Shown here piece by piece: positions 1 to 10,769 of a DNA stretch of 64,000 nt; positions within the stretch are counted from its first letter, which is position 1; each line of letters starts with the position of its first letter. Below the pieces are notes generated by a model. That model was given only the letters and a program-made list of their open reading frames with translations, made no database searches and had not been told where the DNA came from. Source of the DNA: Mycetocola_A sp015752285 (GTDB lineage Bacteria; Actinomycetota; Actinomycetes; Actinomycetales; Microbacteriaceae); NCBI RefSeq assembly GCF_015752285.1, contig NZ_JADOUY010000004.1, forward strand, positions 457,055-521,054, given 5' to 3'. A program made the translations under genes and the position numbers.

Positions 1-1116
1 CCTGAACGCACCAGCCCGCTTTTCCCGATCCATCAAGAGCTCGGCGCGAGCTTCACCGACTTCGCCGGCTGGCAGATGCCCGTGCGCTACTCGAGCGACC
101 TTGCCGAGCACGCGGCCGTGCGCACGACCGCCGGGATCTTCGACATCTCCCACATGGCCGAAATCCGCGTCACAGGAGCGGATGCGGTCGCGTTCCTCGA
201 CTATGCGCTCGCGGGCACGATCTCCGCGGTGAACGTCTCGCAGGCCAAGTACACGCTCCTGCTCAATGACGCCGGCGGCATCGTCGATGACCTCATCGTC
301 TATCAGAGAGCGCCGGGGGAGTACCTCGTCGTTGCGAACGCCGGCAACCGTGCCCCCGTCGTCGCCGCGCTGCAGGAGCGGGCGGCCGGGTTCGCCGATG
401 TGCACGTCGACGACATCAGCGACGACATCGCTCTGATCGCCGTGCAGGGCCCGAACGCCCGCGAGATCCTCGAGAAGACCGCCGGTCTCGCGGTTCAGGA
501 CGGCAGGCAGCCTCTCGCCGACCTCCGGTACTACTGGTCAACGGACGCCTCGTTCGCCGAACGGTCCGTCTTCATCGGCCGGACCGGCTATACGGGCGAA
601 GACGGCTTCGAACTGTACGTCGACACGGCGGATGCCGTCGCGCTCTGGCGTGCCCTCACCGCGGCCGGCGCTGACCTCGGACTCGTTCCAGCCGGACTGG
701 CCAGCCGCGACACCCTGCGTCTCGAGGCAGGGATGCCGCTCTACGGTCACGAACTCGGCGAAGACACCCTTCCGGTGCAGGCCGGGCTCGGCCGGGTGGT
801 CCACCTGACCAAGGAGTGCGACTTCGTCGGCCGTGCCGCTGTCGAGGCCGGTCCGGCAGACGATGCCCGCGTTCTCGTGGGTCTCGTCTCCGACGGCCGC
901 CGAGCCGGCCGGGCCGGATACCCGGTCATGTCCGGCGACACGACGGTCGGAACCGTGACGAGCGGTGCGTTGTCACCGACTCTCGGGCATCCGATCATGA
1001 TGGCGTACGTCGACTCGGCCCTCGCCGAGCCGGGCACCGCGCTCGCCATCGATGTCCGCGGCACCGCCGTCCCCGCAACCGTCACAGCACTCCCGTTCTA
1101 CAGAAGAGAGAAGTAA
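1..1116 (+). CDS. gcvT: Aminomethyltransferase, glycine cleavage T protein (5' end outside window)
   Basis: The reading frame is open from base 1 and ends with TAA at 1114-1116, giving 371 residues. T proteins are about 370 residues, so only the first few residues are missing. It transfers the methylene group from the lipoyl arm of the H protein to tetrahydrofolate in the cytoplasmic glycine cleavage system. The N-terminal FTDFAGWQMPVRY, the stretch RTGYTGEDGFELY and the C-terminal TSGALSPTLGHPIMMAYV are typical of the family. gcvH starts four bases after the stop, so gcvT-gcvH-gcvP form one transcript. A glycine riboswitch, if present, would lie upstream of the window. Confidence 0.97.
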   Translation, partial: PERTSPLFPIHQELGASFTDFAGWQMPVRYSSDLAEHAAVRTTAGIFDISHMAEIRVTGADAVAFLDYALAGTISAVNVSQAKYTLLLNDAGGIVDDLIVYQRAPGEYLVVANAGNRAPVVAALQERAAGFADVHVDDISDDIALIAVQGPNAREILEKTAGLAVQDGRQPLADLRYYWSTDASFAERSVFIGRTGYTGEDGFELYVDTADAVALWRALTAAGADLGLVPAGLASRDTLRLEAGMPLYGHELGEDTLPVQAGLGRVVHLTKECDFVGRAAVEAGPADDARVLVGLVSDGRRAGRAGYPVMSGDTTVGTVTSGALSPTLGHPIMMAYVDSALAEPGTALAIDVRGTAVPATVTALPFYRREK

Positions 1117-1120
1117 GACC

Positions 1121-1494
1121 ATGGCAGACAAGACCGCGTTGAAGTACACCCCCGAGCACGAATGGCTCGACATCGACGGTGACGTCGCCACGGTCGGCAT
1201 CACCGACTATGCCGCCGACAAGCTCGGAGACGTCGTCTTCGTCGAGCTGCCCGATGTCGACGGCACCCTCGCCTCCGGCACCGTCGTCGGCGAAATCGAG
1301 TCGACCAAATCGGTCGGGGAGCTCTTCGCCCCCGTCGACGGCACCGTGACCGAGCAGAACACCGACGTCGTTGACGACCCGAGCCTGGTCAACAGCGACC
1401 CGTTCGGCGCCGGCTGGCTCATCAAGGTGCGGTTCGACGCTCTCCCGGACGGCCTGCTCAGCTGGGACGAGTATTCCGTGCTGGTCGGCGAATA

Positions 1495-1495
<1 letters not shown>
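1121..1495 (+). CDS. gcvH: Glycine cleavage system H protein
   Basis: This 124-residue lipoyl carrier shuttles the aminomethyl group between GcvP, GcvT and lipoamide dehydrogenase. The family signature KYTPEHEWLD is at the N-terminus and the lipoylated lysine is K63 in GEIESTKSVGE. ATG 1121 was chosen because it follows the purine-rich AAGAGAGAAG and removes a non-homologous 23-residue extension that would overlap gcvT. Its TAA overlaps the gcvP ATG by one base (TAATG), which suggests translational coupling. Confidence 0.97.
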
Positions 1496-4356
<2,861 letters not shown>

Positions 4357-4407
4357 ACCAGCTCGGCCCGAGCCCACATTCACGAGACCCCGCCCGCTTC
4401 CCGACTA

Positions 4408-4508
4408 CAAATTCAGGAGATCCTTGCCGACACGCCGTCGGAGGACACCGCCAGACGGCGTGTCGCACCAGATCTCCTGAATTTGCAGAGGTTCTCCTGA
4501 ATTTGCAG
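4408..4508. repeat. Nested REP-like hairpin with an extra direct copy of one arm
   Basis: An outer arm CAAATTCAGGAGATC (4408-4422) pairs perfectly with GATCTCCTGAATTTG (4471-4485). Inside it, GACACGCCGTC (4429-4439) pairs perfectly with GACGGCGTGTC (4454-4464). The two arms are separated on each side by six unpaired bases. A third copy, TCTCCTGAATTTGCAG, follows at 4493-4508. The element fills the gap between convergent gcvP and the CAP-domain gene. It has no T-run, so it resembles a repetitive extragenic palindrome more than a simple terminator, although it may also end transcription. Confidence 0.75.
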
Positions 4509-4532
4509 TTCGAGGGCTGAAGATCGACGCCT

Positions 4533-5792
4533 CTAGTCGTTGCTCAGCCGCATCGAGGCCCAGCCGGTGCCGAGCGCCAGCCTGGTGCCGAACCTGCCGC
4601 TATTGATGGGGTAGTAGAACAGGGAACCGGAGGAGTCCCTGGCAATGAACCCGGCCGTTCCTGAACCCGCGAAACCGGACAACACGACCGAGGTGTACCC
4701 GGACCAGCCCGAACCGACCTTCGTGCGGGTCTCAGAAACGAAGGCTCCTGCTCCGTTGGTGCGGTAGAGCCGGATCTCGCCCGCCGCGTTCGTCGCGAGA
4801 ACGTCCTGCTTGCCGTCCTTGTTGAAGTCGGTGATCTTCACGGTGAGGCCGGTCCAGCCCGAGCCGATCGCCTTGCGGGCTGACAGGGTCGCGCCGCCGG
4901 TGTTCGGATAGAGCCACAATTTGCCCGCAGCATCCTTCATCACGACGGACGGGTAGCTGTCGGTGGTCTTCCACTTCGCGAGGTCCACTTCGAGGGCGCC
5001 CCAGCCGCTCGAGCCGATGACGAACCGAGGGGCGAATCCGCCGGCGGCGCGACCGGGGTAGACGTGCATCTGCCCGTTCGTCCACTGAACGACGAGGTCC
5101 TGCACCCCGTCACTGTTCCAGTCGGTGATATGGAGTTCTCTGTACCCGGACCAGCCGCTCCCGATCTTGGCGCGCGTCGTCGCGCCGATCTGGCCCTGCC
5201 TGCCGTAGTTCCAGAGCGTTCCTGCACCGTCGGCGACGATGACGTCACCAGCGGTTCTGATCGAGGGTGACGTCGCCGATACCGGTGACGGGATCGACCG
5301 GTAGGTAGCGAAGGTCTGCGTGTAGTAAAGGCTGCCGTTGCCGGCGGCCGCGATGCCGATTCCCAGGGTGTTGGCCGAGGCCTGGGTGATGTTCTTGTAG
5401 TGGCCGGCGGATGCCTTCCAGGCGGCGACAACGGAAGTCACCGAGTAGCCGTATGCCACGTTCTCGCTGGCGGTGGACCAGCCAGACGGATATTGGCTGG
5501 TGTACGACGGGTTGTGAGACATCTTCGTCGCAGCCGCCTGTTTCACAGACCAGTTCTGAGCGACCGTGTTGAGCGCCGAACTCTCGGTGACGGGCCTCAG
5601 CCCGAGATCCTTCCGGATCTTGTTCGTGTCGTCGAGGATGATCTTCCGAGCCTGGCTCAGTGTGTAGCCGCCGACCGTGTCTGCCGCCTGAGCAGCGATG
5701 GGCAGGGCGACGAGCGCGGAGGCGAGCAGTGCGGTGGATGCGAGTATCGCGGCGAAGCGGCCGCGCTGACGCGGCGTCGTGCGTATTGACAT
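4533..5792 (-). CDS. Secreted CAP (SCP-like) domain protein with VCBS/FG-GAP repeats
   Basis: This 419-residue protein has a Sec signal peptide (basic N-terminus, hydrophobic core, AQA before ADT). Residues of about 45-168 form a CAP domain, shown by ARKIILDDTNKIRKDLGL, SENVAYGYS, HYKNITQ and LYYTQTFATY. The rest contains about five repeats of 45-48 residues built on GSGWSGY plus a calcium-type loop such as DWNSDGVQDL or DFNKDGKQDV, as in VCBS/FG-GAP propellers. ATG is preceded by GAGGGGA. The combination suggests an extracellular protein that binds a ligand or the wall, but CAP domains have varied functions and no catalytic role can be read here. It is monocistronic. Confidence 0.85.
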   Translation of the reverse strand: MSIRTTPRQRGRFAAILASTALLASALVALPIAAQAADTVGGYTLSQARKIILDDTNKIRKDLGLRPVTESSALNTVAQNWSVKQAAATKMSHNPSYTSQYPSGWSTASENVAYGYSVTSVVAAWKASAGHYKNITQASANTLGIGIAAAGNGSLYYTQTFATYRSIPSPVSATSPSIRTAGDVIVADGAGTLWNYGRQGQIGATTRAKIGSGWSGYRELHITDWNSDGVQDLVVQWTNGQMHVYPGRAAGGFAPRFVIGSSGWGALEVDLAKWKTTDSYPSVVMKDAAGKLWLYPNTGGATLSARKAIGSGWTGLTVKITDFNKDGKQDVLATNAAGEIRLYRTNGAGAFVSETRTKVGSGWSGYTSVVLSGFAGSGTAGFIARDSSGSLFYYPINSGRFGTRLALGTGWASMRLSND

Positions 5793-5880
5793 GTTTTCCC
5801 CTCAGAAAGCGGCATCCCGAAATGCCCTGTCGTTCCTGACTGTAGCAAGGCGCCCGATAACCCCTTGCCCCCAGCCCGGG

Positions 5881-5930
5881 GAGACGACGCCCCTGCCCGC
5901 AGCCCTTGCCCGCAGCGGGTTCGTCGTCTC
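5881..5930. repeat. Inverted repeat upstream of the CAP-protein gene
   Basis: GAGACGACG (5881-5889) is repeated inverted as CGTCGTCTC (5922-5930), with a GC-rich 32-base loop that itself contains CCCGCAG repeats. It lies 90-140 bases upstream of the minus-strand CAP gene, between that gene and the symporter terminator. It could be a leader hairpin or an operator; nothing decides which. Confidence 0.35.
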
Positions 5931-5954
5931 TGACCGGTGCAGCGAGCCGAATTC

Positions 5955-5988
5955 GTCGGCTGGGGAGGAAACATCCTCCCCAGCCGAC
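5955..5988 (-). terminator. Perfect 15-bp stem-loop terminator after the symporter operon
   Basis: GTCGGCTGGGGAGGA and TCCTCCCCAGCCGAC form a perfect 15-bp stem with a four-base loop. It starts seven bases after the symporter stop codon on the minus strand. There is no following U-run, which is common for actinobacterial terminators. Confidence 0.75.
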
Positions 5989-5995
5989 AACCCGT

Positions 5996-7576
5996 TTAGT
6001 GTGACGACGCCTTCTCCGCCCCATGCCCGGTGAGCGAGCGCACTTCCATTTCGGCAGCGATCCTCGGATCCTCCTTCACCGACGACGTCACCGTTCCGAG
6101 CCAGCCGAGCAGGAACCCGAGCGGGATCGAGACGATGCCGGGGTTGTTCAGCGGGAAGAGGGCGAAGTTCGCGTCGGGGAACATCGACGTCTCTCCACCC
6201 GAGATGACGGGGGAGAAGGCAAGGAGCAGCAGAGCGGAGCCGAGTCCGCCGTACATGCTCCACAGCGCGCCACGCGTGGTGAACTTGCGCCAGAACAGCG
6301 AGTACAGGATCGTCGGCAGGTTCGCGCTCGCCGCAATGGCGAAGGCGAGGGCGACGAGGAAGGCGATGTTCTGCCCCTGCACCCCGATGCCGCCGGCGAT
6401 GGCCAGTAGGCCGATCACCACGACGGTGATCCGTGCGACCTTGACCTCTCCGTTCGGCGGAACGGCACCCTTCTTGATGACGTTCGCGTACACGTCGTGA
6501 GCGAAGGATGTCGCGGCTGTGATGGTGAGACCGGCGACGACCGCGAGGATGGTCGCGAACGCCACCGCCGAGATGATGCCGAGCAGGATCGACCCACCGA
6601 GCTCGAACGCGAGCAGCGGTGCGGCCGAGTTCACGCCTCCAGGTGCGGCAAGGATCGTGTCCTTGCCGACGAGGTAGGCGGCGCCGTAGCCGAGCACGAG
6701 GGTGAAGAGGTAGAAGAGGCCGATCAGCCAGATCGCCCAGACCACACTGCGCCGTGCTTCCTTCGCTGTCGGCACGGTATAGAACCGCATGAGCACGTGG
6801 GGGAGCCCCGCGGTTCCGAGCACGAGAGCGAGAGCGAGCGAGATGAAGTCGAGCCGTGACACCCCGGTGAGACCGTACTGTGCTCCCGGGTTGAGGATGT
6901 CGTCACCCGCGACGGCGACGGCCTGGCCGAGCAGCGCAGACAGGTTGAAGCCATTGAGGGCGAGCACCCACACGGTCATCACCCCTGCACCGGCGATGAG
7001 CAGAACGGCCTTGATGATCTGTACCCACGTGGTGCCCTTCATCCCGCCGATGAGCACATAGGCGATCATGATGACACCGACCACGGCGATGACCACCGAC
7101 TGGCCGACCCGGTCGTTGACCCCGAGGAGCAGTGAGACGAGTCCGCCGGCACCAGCCATCTGCGCGAGCAGGTAGAAGAAGCACACCGCAAGGGTCGCGG
7201 TCGCCGCAGCGAGACGCACGGGGCGTTCCTTCAGGCGGAATGAGAGAACATCCGCCATCGTGAACTTGCCGGTGTTGCGCAGCAGCTCGGCGACCAGAAG
7301 CAGGGCGACAAGCCAGGCGACGAGGAAGCCGATGGAGTAGAGAAAGCCGTCGTAGCCGTTCACGGCGATGGCGCCGCAGATACCGAGGAACGAAGCGGCA
7401 GACAGGTAGTCACCTGCGATCGCCGTTCCGTTCTGGCCGCCGCTGAATGATCGGCCCGCCGCGTAGAAGTCGTTGGCGGTCTTGTTCGACCGCGAAGCCC
7501 GGATGACGATGACCAGGGTCACGACGACGAACGCCGCGAAGATGGAGATGTTGAGAATGGGGTCGCCGACGGTCAT
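5996..7576 (-). CDS. actP: Sodium:solute symporter, cation/acetate (ActP/MctC) type
   Basis: This 526-residue membrane protein belongs to the SSS family and has about 13 transmembrane segments. The ActP subgroup is shown by the early FYAAGRSFSGGQNGTAIAGDYLSAASFLG block, the signature region around GMKGTTWVQIIKAVLLI and ITAATSFAHDVYANVIKKG. These carriers take up acetate, propionate or pyruvate with Na+ or H+; the exact substrate here is inferred. Its ATG overlaps the stop of the DUF485 gene (ATGA), the usual yjcH-actP arrangement. A strong hairpin ends the operon seven bases after the stop. Confidence 0.9.
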   Translation of the reverse strand: MTVGDPILNISIFAAFVVVTLVIVIRASRSNKTANDFYAAGRSFSGGQNGTAIAGDYLSAASFLGICGAIAVNGYDGFLYSIGFLVAWLVALLLVAELLRNTGKFTMADVLSFRLKERPVRLAAATATLAVCFFYLLAQMAGAGGLVSLLLGVNDRVGQSVVIAVVGVIMIAYVLIGGMKGTTWVQIIKAVLLIAGAGVMTVWVLALNGFNLSALLGQAVAVAGDDILNPGAQYGLTGVSRLDFISLALALVLGTAGLPHVLMRFYTVPTAKEARRSVVWAIWLIGLFYLFTLVLGYGAAYLVGKDTILAAPGGVNSAAPLLAFELGGSILLGIISAVAFATILAVVAGLTITAATSFAHDVYANVIKKGAVPPNGEVKVARITVVVIGLLAIAGGIGVQGQNIAFLVALAFAIAASANLPTILYSLFWRKFTTRGALWSMYGGLGSALLLLAFSPVISGGETSMFPDANFALFPLNNPGIVSIPLGFLLGWLGTVTSSVKEDPRIAAEMEVRSLTGHGAEKASSH

Positions 7577-7923
7577 GCGCGCTCAGCCTCCTCGAGTTCG
7601 GTGCGGAATTTCTCTGCAGCGGGGTCCAGCTTGCGGTTGGCGAACGAGACGTACCAGGTGGTGATCGCGAAGGTGGTCACGAACTGGCTGAGCCCGAGCA
7701 GAAGGCCCACGTTGATGTTGCCGATCACCTTGATCGACATGAACTCGTGGGCGTAGTCCGCCAGGAGCACGTAGGCGAAGTACCAGACGAGGAACGCGAT
7801 GGTAAGTGGGAAGACGAAACTTCGGTGCCGTCGTTTGTGTTCGACGAATGCGGGGGACTCTTCGATTGCGATGTAGTCGATGGCCGTACCGGGGCGATGT
7901 GACCCCGTGTCGTCGTGTGCCAT
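7573..7923 (-). CDS. DUF485 (YjcH-type) membrane protein
   Basis: This 116-residue protein has two transmembrane helices (FPLTIAFLVWYFAYVLLADY and INVGLLLGLSQFVTTFAITTWYV), the DUF485 layout. ATG 7923 was chosen over longer in-frame starts because AGGAGG sits just upstream and the homologous region starts nearby. DUF485 proteins are nearly always encoded directly before an ActP/MctC symporter and probably assist it; their biochemical role is not established. The four-base overlap with actP indicates coupling. Confidence 0.88.
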   Translation of the reverse strand: MAHDDTGSHRPGTAIDYIAIEESPAFVEHKRRHRSFVFPLTIAFLVWYFAYVLLADYAHEFMSIKVIGNINVGLLLGLSQFVTTFAITTWYVSFANRKLDPAAEKFRTELEEAERA

Positions 7924-7981
7924 GATCCTCCTGAGAATCTGCGCATCGTTGCGCGGCGCACTGCTCTGTGCGCTGGGGTAC

Positions 7982-8011
7982 AACCTAACGGTGCATGCAC
8001 CGACCCGACAA
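7982..8011 (-). promoter_or_regulatory. Putative promoter of the DUF485-actP operon with a palindromic spacer
   Basis: On the minus strand, TTGTCG (8006-8011) and TAGGTT (7982-7987) are separated by 18 bases. Nearly all of the spacer is the perfect 14-bp palindrome CGGTGCATGCACCG (7989-8002). A palindrome between the -35 and -10 boxes is a common position for a repressor operator. The boxes are judged by eye. Confidence 0.5.
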
Positions 8012-8024
8012 GGTTTGGACGGCC

Positions 8025-8792
8025 TTACTTCGGTTGCATAAATAAGTCGGGCCAGAGAGCGACGGCGAGCGGGTAGCCGACGAACGACGCGATGTCGAGC
8101 AGTGTATGTGCGACGACGAGAGGCATCACGCGCCCCCACCGTCGGTAGCACCAGCCGAAGACGACGCCCATCGCGACGTTGCCGATGAACGGCCCGATGC
8201 CCTGGTAGAGGTGGTAGCTGCCGCGGAGCACAGCGAGCGACAGGATGATCGTCCAGTCACCCCATCGGCGCTCACGCAACCGTGTGAACAGGTAGCCGAT
8301 GACGATCACCTCTTCGACCAGGGCGGCGCGGAGTGCTGACAGCAGCAGGATCGGAATGGTCCACCAGTGGGTGTCGAGCGGCGATGCGACGACAGCCACC
8401 GTGATGCCGGCGGCTCGCCCGGCCGCATAGAGGGCGATCCCCGGGATGCCGATGGCCAGGAACAGCAGGACGCCGCGCCCCGTGTCCTTCCCGGGCATGC
8501 GGGCATCGAGGCCGATACGGGCCAGTCCGCTCTGGCCGGGTCGCCAGAGAAGGTACACGGCAAGAGCCACCGCGAAGAGCTCGAAAGCGATGCCGAGGAA
8601 CTGGTAGGTGAAGTCGAGCCACTCCCTCTCGCTTTGCGACGGATTGAGGCTCGCTGACTGATCAGAGAGTGGCGTGTCGTCTGTGAGGCGAGCGATGATC
8701 GAGACGATCGAATAGAGGGCTGACGCTCCGACGCTCAGCCCGAGAACGATGGCGATCTCCCACCAGGCGCGTGCCCGGCTCTGCTCTGCCAT
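8025..8792 (-). CDS. CPBP-family intramembrane metalloprotease homologue (Abi/CAAX)
   Basis: This 255-residue protein has about seven to eight transmembrane helices. Motif 1 appears as VEEVIVIGYLFTRLRER, motif 2 as LRGSYHLYQG and motif 3 as VVAHTLLD, so the glutamate pair and histidines of the CPBP (Abi/Rce1-like) site are present. The arginine usually found five residues after the first glutamate (EExxxR) is isoleucine here. ATG 8792 has GGAGTGAGA just upstream, whereas a start 22 codons earlier adds non-homologous sequence. The substrate is unknown. Its stop lies only about 100 bases from the divergently read DUF485 start, with the promoter of that operon between them. Confidence 0.82.
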   Translation of the reverse strand: MAEQSRARAWWEIAIVLGLSVGASALYSIVSIIARLTDDTPLSDQSASLNPSQSEREWLDFTYQFLGIAFELFAVALAVYLLWRPGQSGLARIGLDARMPGKDTGRGVLLFLAIGIPGIALYAAGRAAGITVAVVASPLDTHWWTIPILLLSALRAALVEEVIVIGYLFTRLRERRWGDWTIILSLAVLRGSYHLYQGIGPFIGNVAMGVVFGWCYRRWGRVMPLVVAHTLLDIASFVGYPLAVALWPDLFMQPK

Positions 8793-8893
8793 TCTCACTC
8801 CGTGTGCGTAATCGGCGGAACTTGTCGATTTCGCGCGCCGCCGCGCGCAGAAATGCAACGAAATGGTGAATCGTGCAAGATTCTTCAGTTTGA

Positions 8894-8909
8894 GTTACCG
8901 GTATGTAAC
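8894..8909. promoter_or_regulatory. Short inverted repeat in the peptide-importer promoter region
   Basis: GTTAC-N6-GTAAC lies about 110 bases upstream of the substrate-binding protein start, in the 228-base gap between divergent genes. It has the size of a dimeric regulator site, but no matching regulator is identified. Confidence 0.25.
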
Positions 8910-9020
8910 GATTGCCCGTCGAATTTTGCGGATGGCCTCCACCCTACTTAGGGTTCTTGTATCCAGCGCGGTAGACGGGGCACAATTCTGCCTGCCGTGC
9001 GCACTTGCACAGGAGGAAAA

Positions 9021-10643
9021 TTGAAAAGATCACGCATTGGCCTCGGCGCCCTTGCGCTGCTGTCTGCCAGCGCCCTCGCGCTGACCGGCTGCGCGTCGGG
9101 TAACGAGCCTGCCGCCGAAGAGTCCACAGGCGACGCTTCAGCCATCATCACCACCAACGGCAACGAGCCGCAGAACCCGTTGATCCCGACCAACACCACA
9201 GAGACCGGTGGCGGAAAGATCATCGATTCTCTCTTCTCGGGTCTGGTGTCCTACACCGCCGATGGCGAGATCGAGAACGAGGTCGCTGAGTCGATCGAGT
9301 CCGACGACGCCACGAACTGGACCGTCACGCTGAAGGATGGCTGGACGTTCACGAACGATGAGCCCGTCACGGCCGACTCCTTCGTCGACGCCTGGAACTA
9401 CGGCGCGCTGTTCAGCAACGCGCAGGGCTCGTCGTACTTCTTCGACAACATCGTCGGCTTCGACTACGAGGCTGACTCCGAACTGACCGGCCTCCAGGTC
9501 GTCGACGAGAAGACCTTCACGGTCGAACTCGCCGCTCCTGAGGCTGACTGGCCGCTGCGTCTCGGTTACTCGGCTTACTCGCCGCTGCCCGAGGCCGCTT
9601 TCGAGGACATGGAAGCATTCGGTGAGAACCCGATCGGCAACGGTCCGTACATGCTCGCTGAAGAGGGCGCCTGGGTCCACGAAGAGAAGATCTCGCTCGT
9701 GACCAACCCGGACTACGACGGTCTGCGCAAGCCGGCCAACGGTGGGCTCGAGATCATCTTCTACGCCACCCAGGAAGCCGCATACGCGGACATCCAGGGC
9801 GGAAACCTCGATGTGCTCGACGCTGTTCCTGACTCCGCATTCGAGACCTACGAAGACGAGTTCGGTGACCGTGCCGTCAACCAGCCGGCCGCTGTCTTCC
9901 AGGCATTCAACATGCCGTACTACCTCGAGCACTGGAGTGGCGAGGAAGGCAAGCTGCGCCGCGCCGCCATCTCGATGGCGATCAACCGTGACGAGATCAC
10001 GGATGTCATCTTCCAGGGCACCCGTACGCCGGCAACCGACTTCACCTCCCCGGTGATCGACGGCTACTCCGACAGCCTCGCTGGCGCTGAGGTCCTCGAG
10101 TTCAACGAGGAAGAAGCACAGAAGCTGTGGGCAGAGGCCGACGCGATCTCACCGTTCGGTGACACCGTCTTCGACATCGCCTACAACTCTGATGGTGGAC
10201 ACCAGGCCTGGGTCGACGCTGTTGTGAACAGCATCGTCAACACGCTCGGTATCGAAGCCGTCGGCAAGCCGTACCCGACCTTCGCAGCAGCACTCGAAGA
10301 CCGCGAAGCTCAGACGCTGACCGGTGCAACCCGCGCCGGATGGCAGGCTGACTACCCGTCGCTGTACAACTTCCTCGCTCCGCTGTACCAGACCGGTGCC
10401 GGATCGAACTACGAGGGCTACTCGAGCGAAGAGTTCGACAACCTCCTCAAGGAAGGTTCACAGGCCGCGAGCGTCGAAGACGCGACCGCGAAGTACCAGG
10501 AAGCTCAGGAAGTCCTCCTCGAGGACCTCCCGTCCATCCCGCTGTGGTACTCCAACGTCACCGGGGTCTCGGCTGACACCGTGGACAACGTGGTGTTCGG
10601 CTGGAACTCCGTTCCGCTGTACCACCAGATCACCAAGGGCTAA
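9021..10643 (+). CDS. ABC transporter substrate-binding lipoprotein, family 5 (peptide)
   Basis: This 540-residue extracytoplasmic lipoprotein has a lipobox LTGC at about residues 16-19 and the SBP family 5 fold: NEPQNPLIPTNT near the start, GLVSYTADGEIENEVAESIESDD, GNGPYMLAEE and RRAAISMAINRDEI. TTG 9021 is chosen because AGGAGG lies four bases upstream and it gives a short signal peptide; a GTG 24 bases earlier has no ribosome site. It captures oligopeptides or dipeptides for the permease and ATPase encoded downstream. The protein is rich in acidic residues. A perfect 19-bp hairpin separates it from the permease genes and may let it be expressed at a higher level. Confidence 0.93.
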   Translation: MKRSRIGLGALALLSASALALTGCASGNEPAAEESTGDASAIITTNGNEPQNPLIPTNTTETGGGKIIDSLFSGLVSYTADGEIENEVAESIESDDATNWTVTLKDGWTFTNDEPVTADSFVDAWNYGALFSNAQGSSYFFDNIVGFDYEADSELTGLQVVDEKTFTVELAAPEADWPLRLGYSAYSPLPEAAFEDMEAFGENPIGNGPYMLAEEGAWVHEEKISLVTNPDYDGLRKPANGGLEIIFYATQEAAYADIQGGNLDVLDAVPDSAFETYEDEFGDRAVNQPAAVFQAFNMPYYLEHWSGEEGKLRRAAISMAINRDEITDVIFQGTRTPATDFTSPVIDGYSDSLAGAEVLEFNEEEAQKLWAEADAISPFGDTVFDIAYNSDGGHQAWVDAVVNSIVNTLGIEAVGKPYPTFAAALEDREAQTLTGATRAGWQADYPSLYNFLAPLYQTGAGSNYEGYSSEEFDNLLKEGSQAASVEDATAKYQEAQEVLLEDLPSIPLWYSNVTGVSADTVDNVVFGWNSVPLYHQITKG

Positions 10644-10669
10644 GGTTTCCCAGCCCAGTAACTAACACG

Positions 10670-10711
10670 CAGTGAAATGTCCGGGGCGGATTCGCCCCGG
10701 ACATTTCACTG
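10670..10711 (+). terminator. Intercistronic perfect 19-bp stem-loop
   Basis: CAGTGAAATGTCCGGGGCG (10670-10688) and its exact complement (10693-10711) enclose the loop GATT, 27 bases after the binding-protein stop. There is no T-run. Being inside the importer gene set, it probably works as a partial terminator or an mRNA 3'-end stabiliser. Confidence 0.75.
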
Positions 10712-10769
10712 ATTAGACTTCTTCAGTGATTGCGACATTCATGTTGATTCGACCCGGCGAGGCCGCCTG

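Noticed and set aside
1..120. Glycine riboswitch before the gcv operon
   Set aside because: The window opens inside gcvT, so the leader is not visible.
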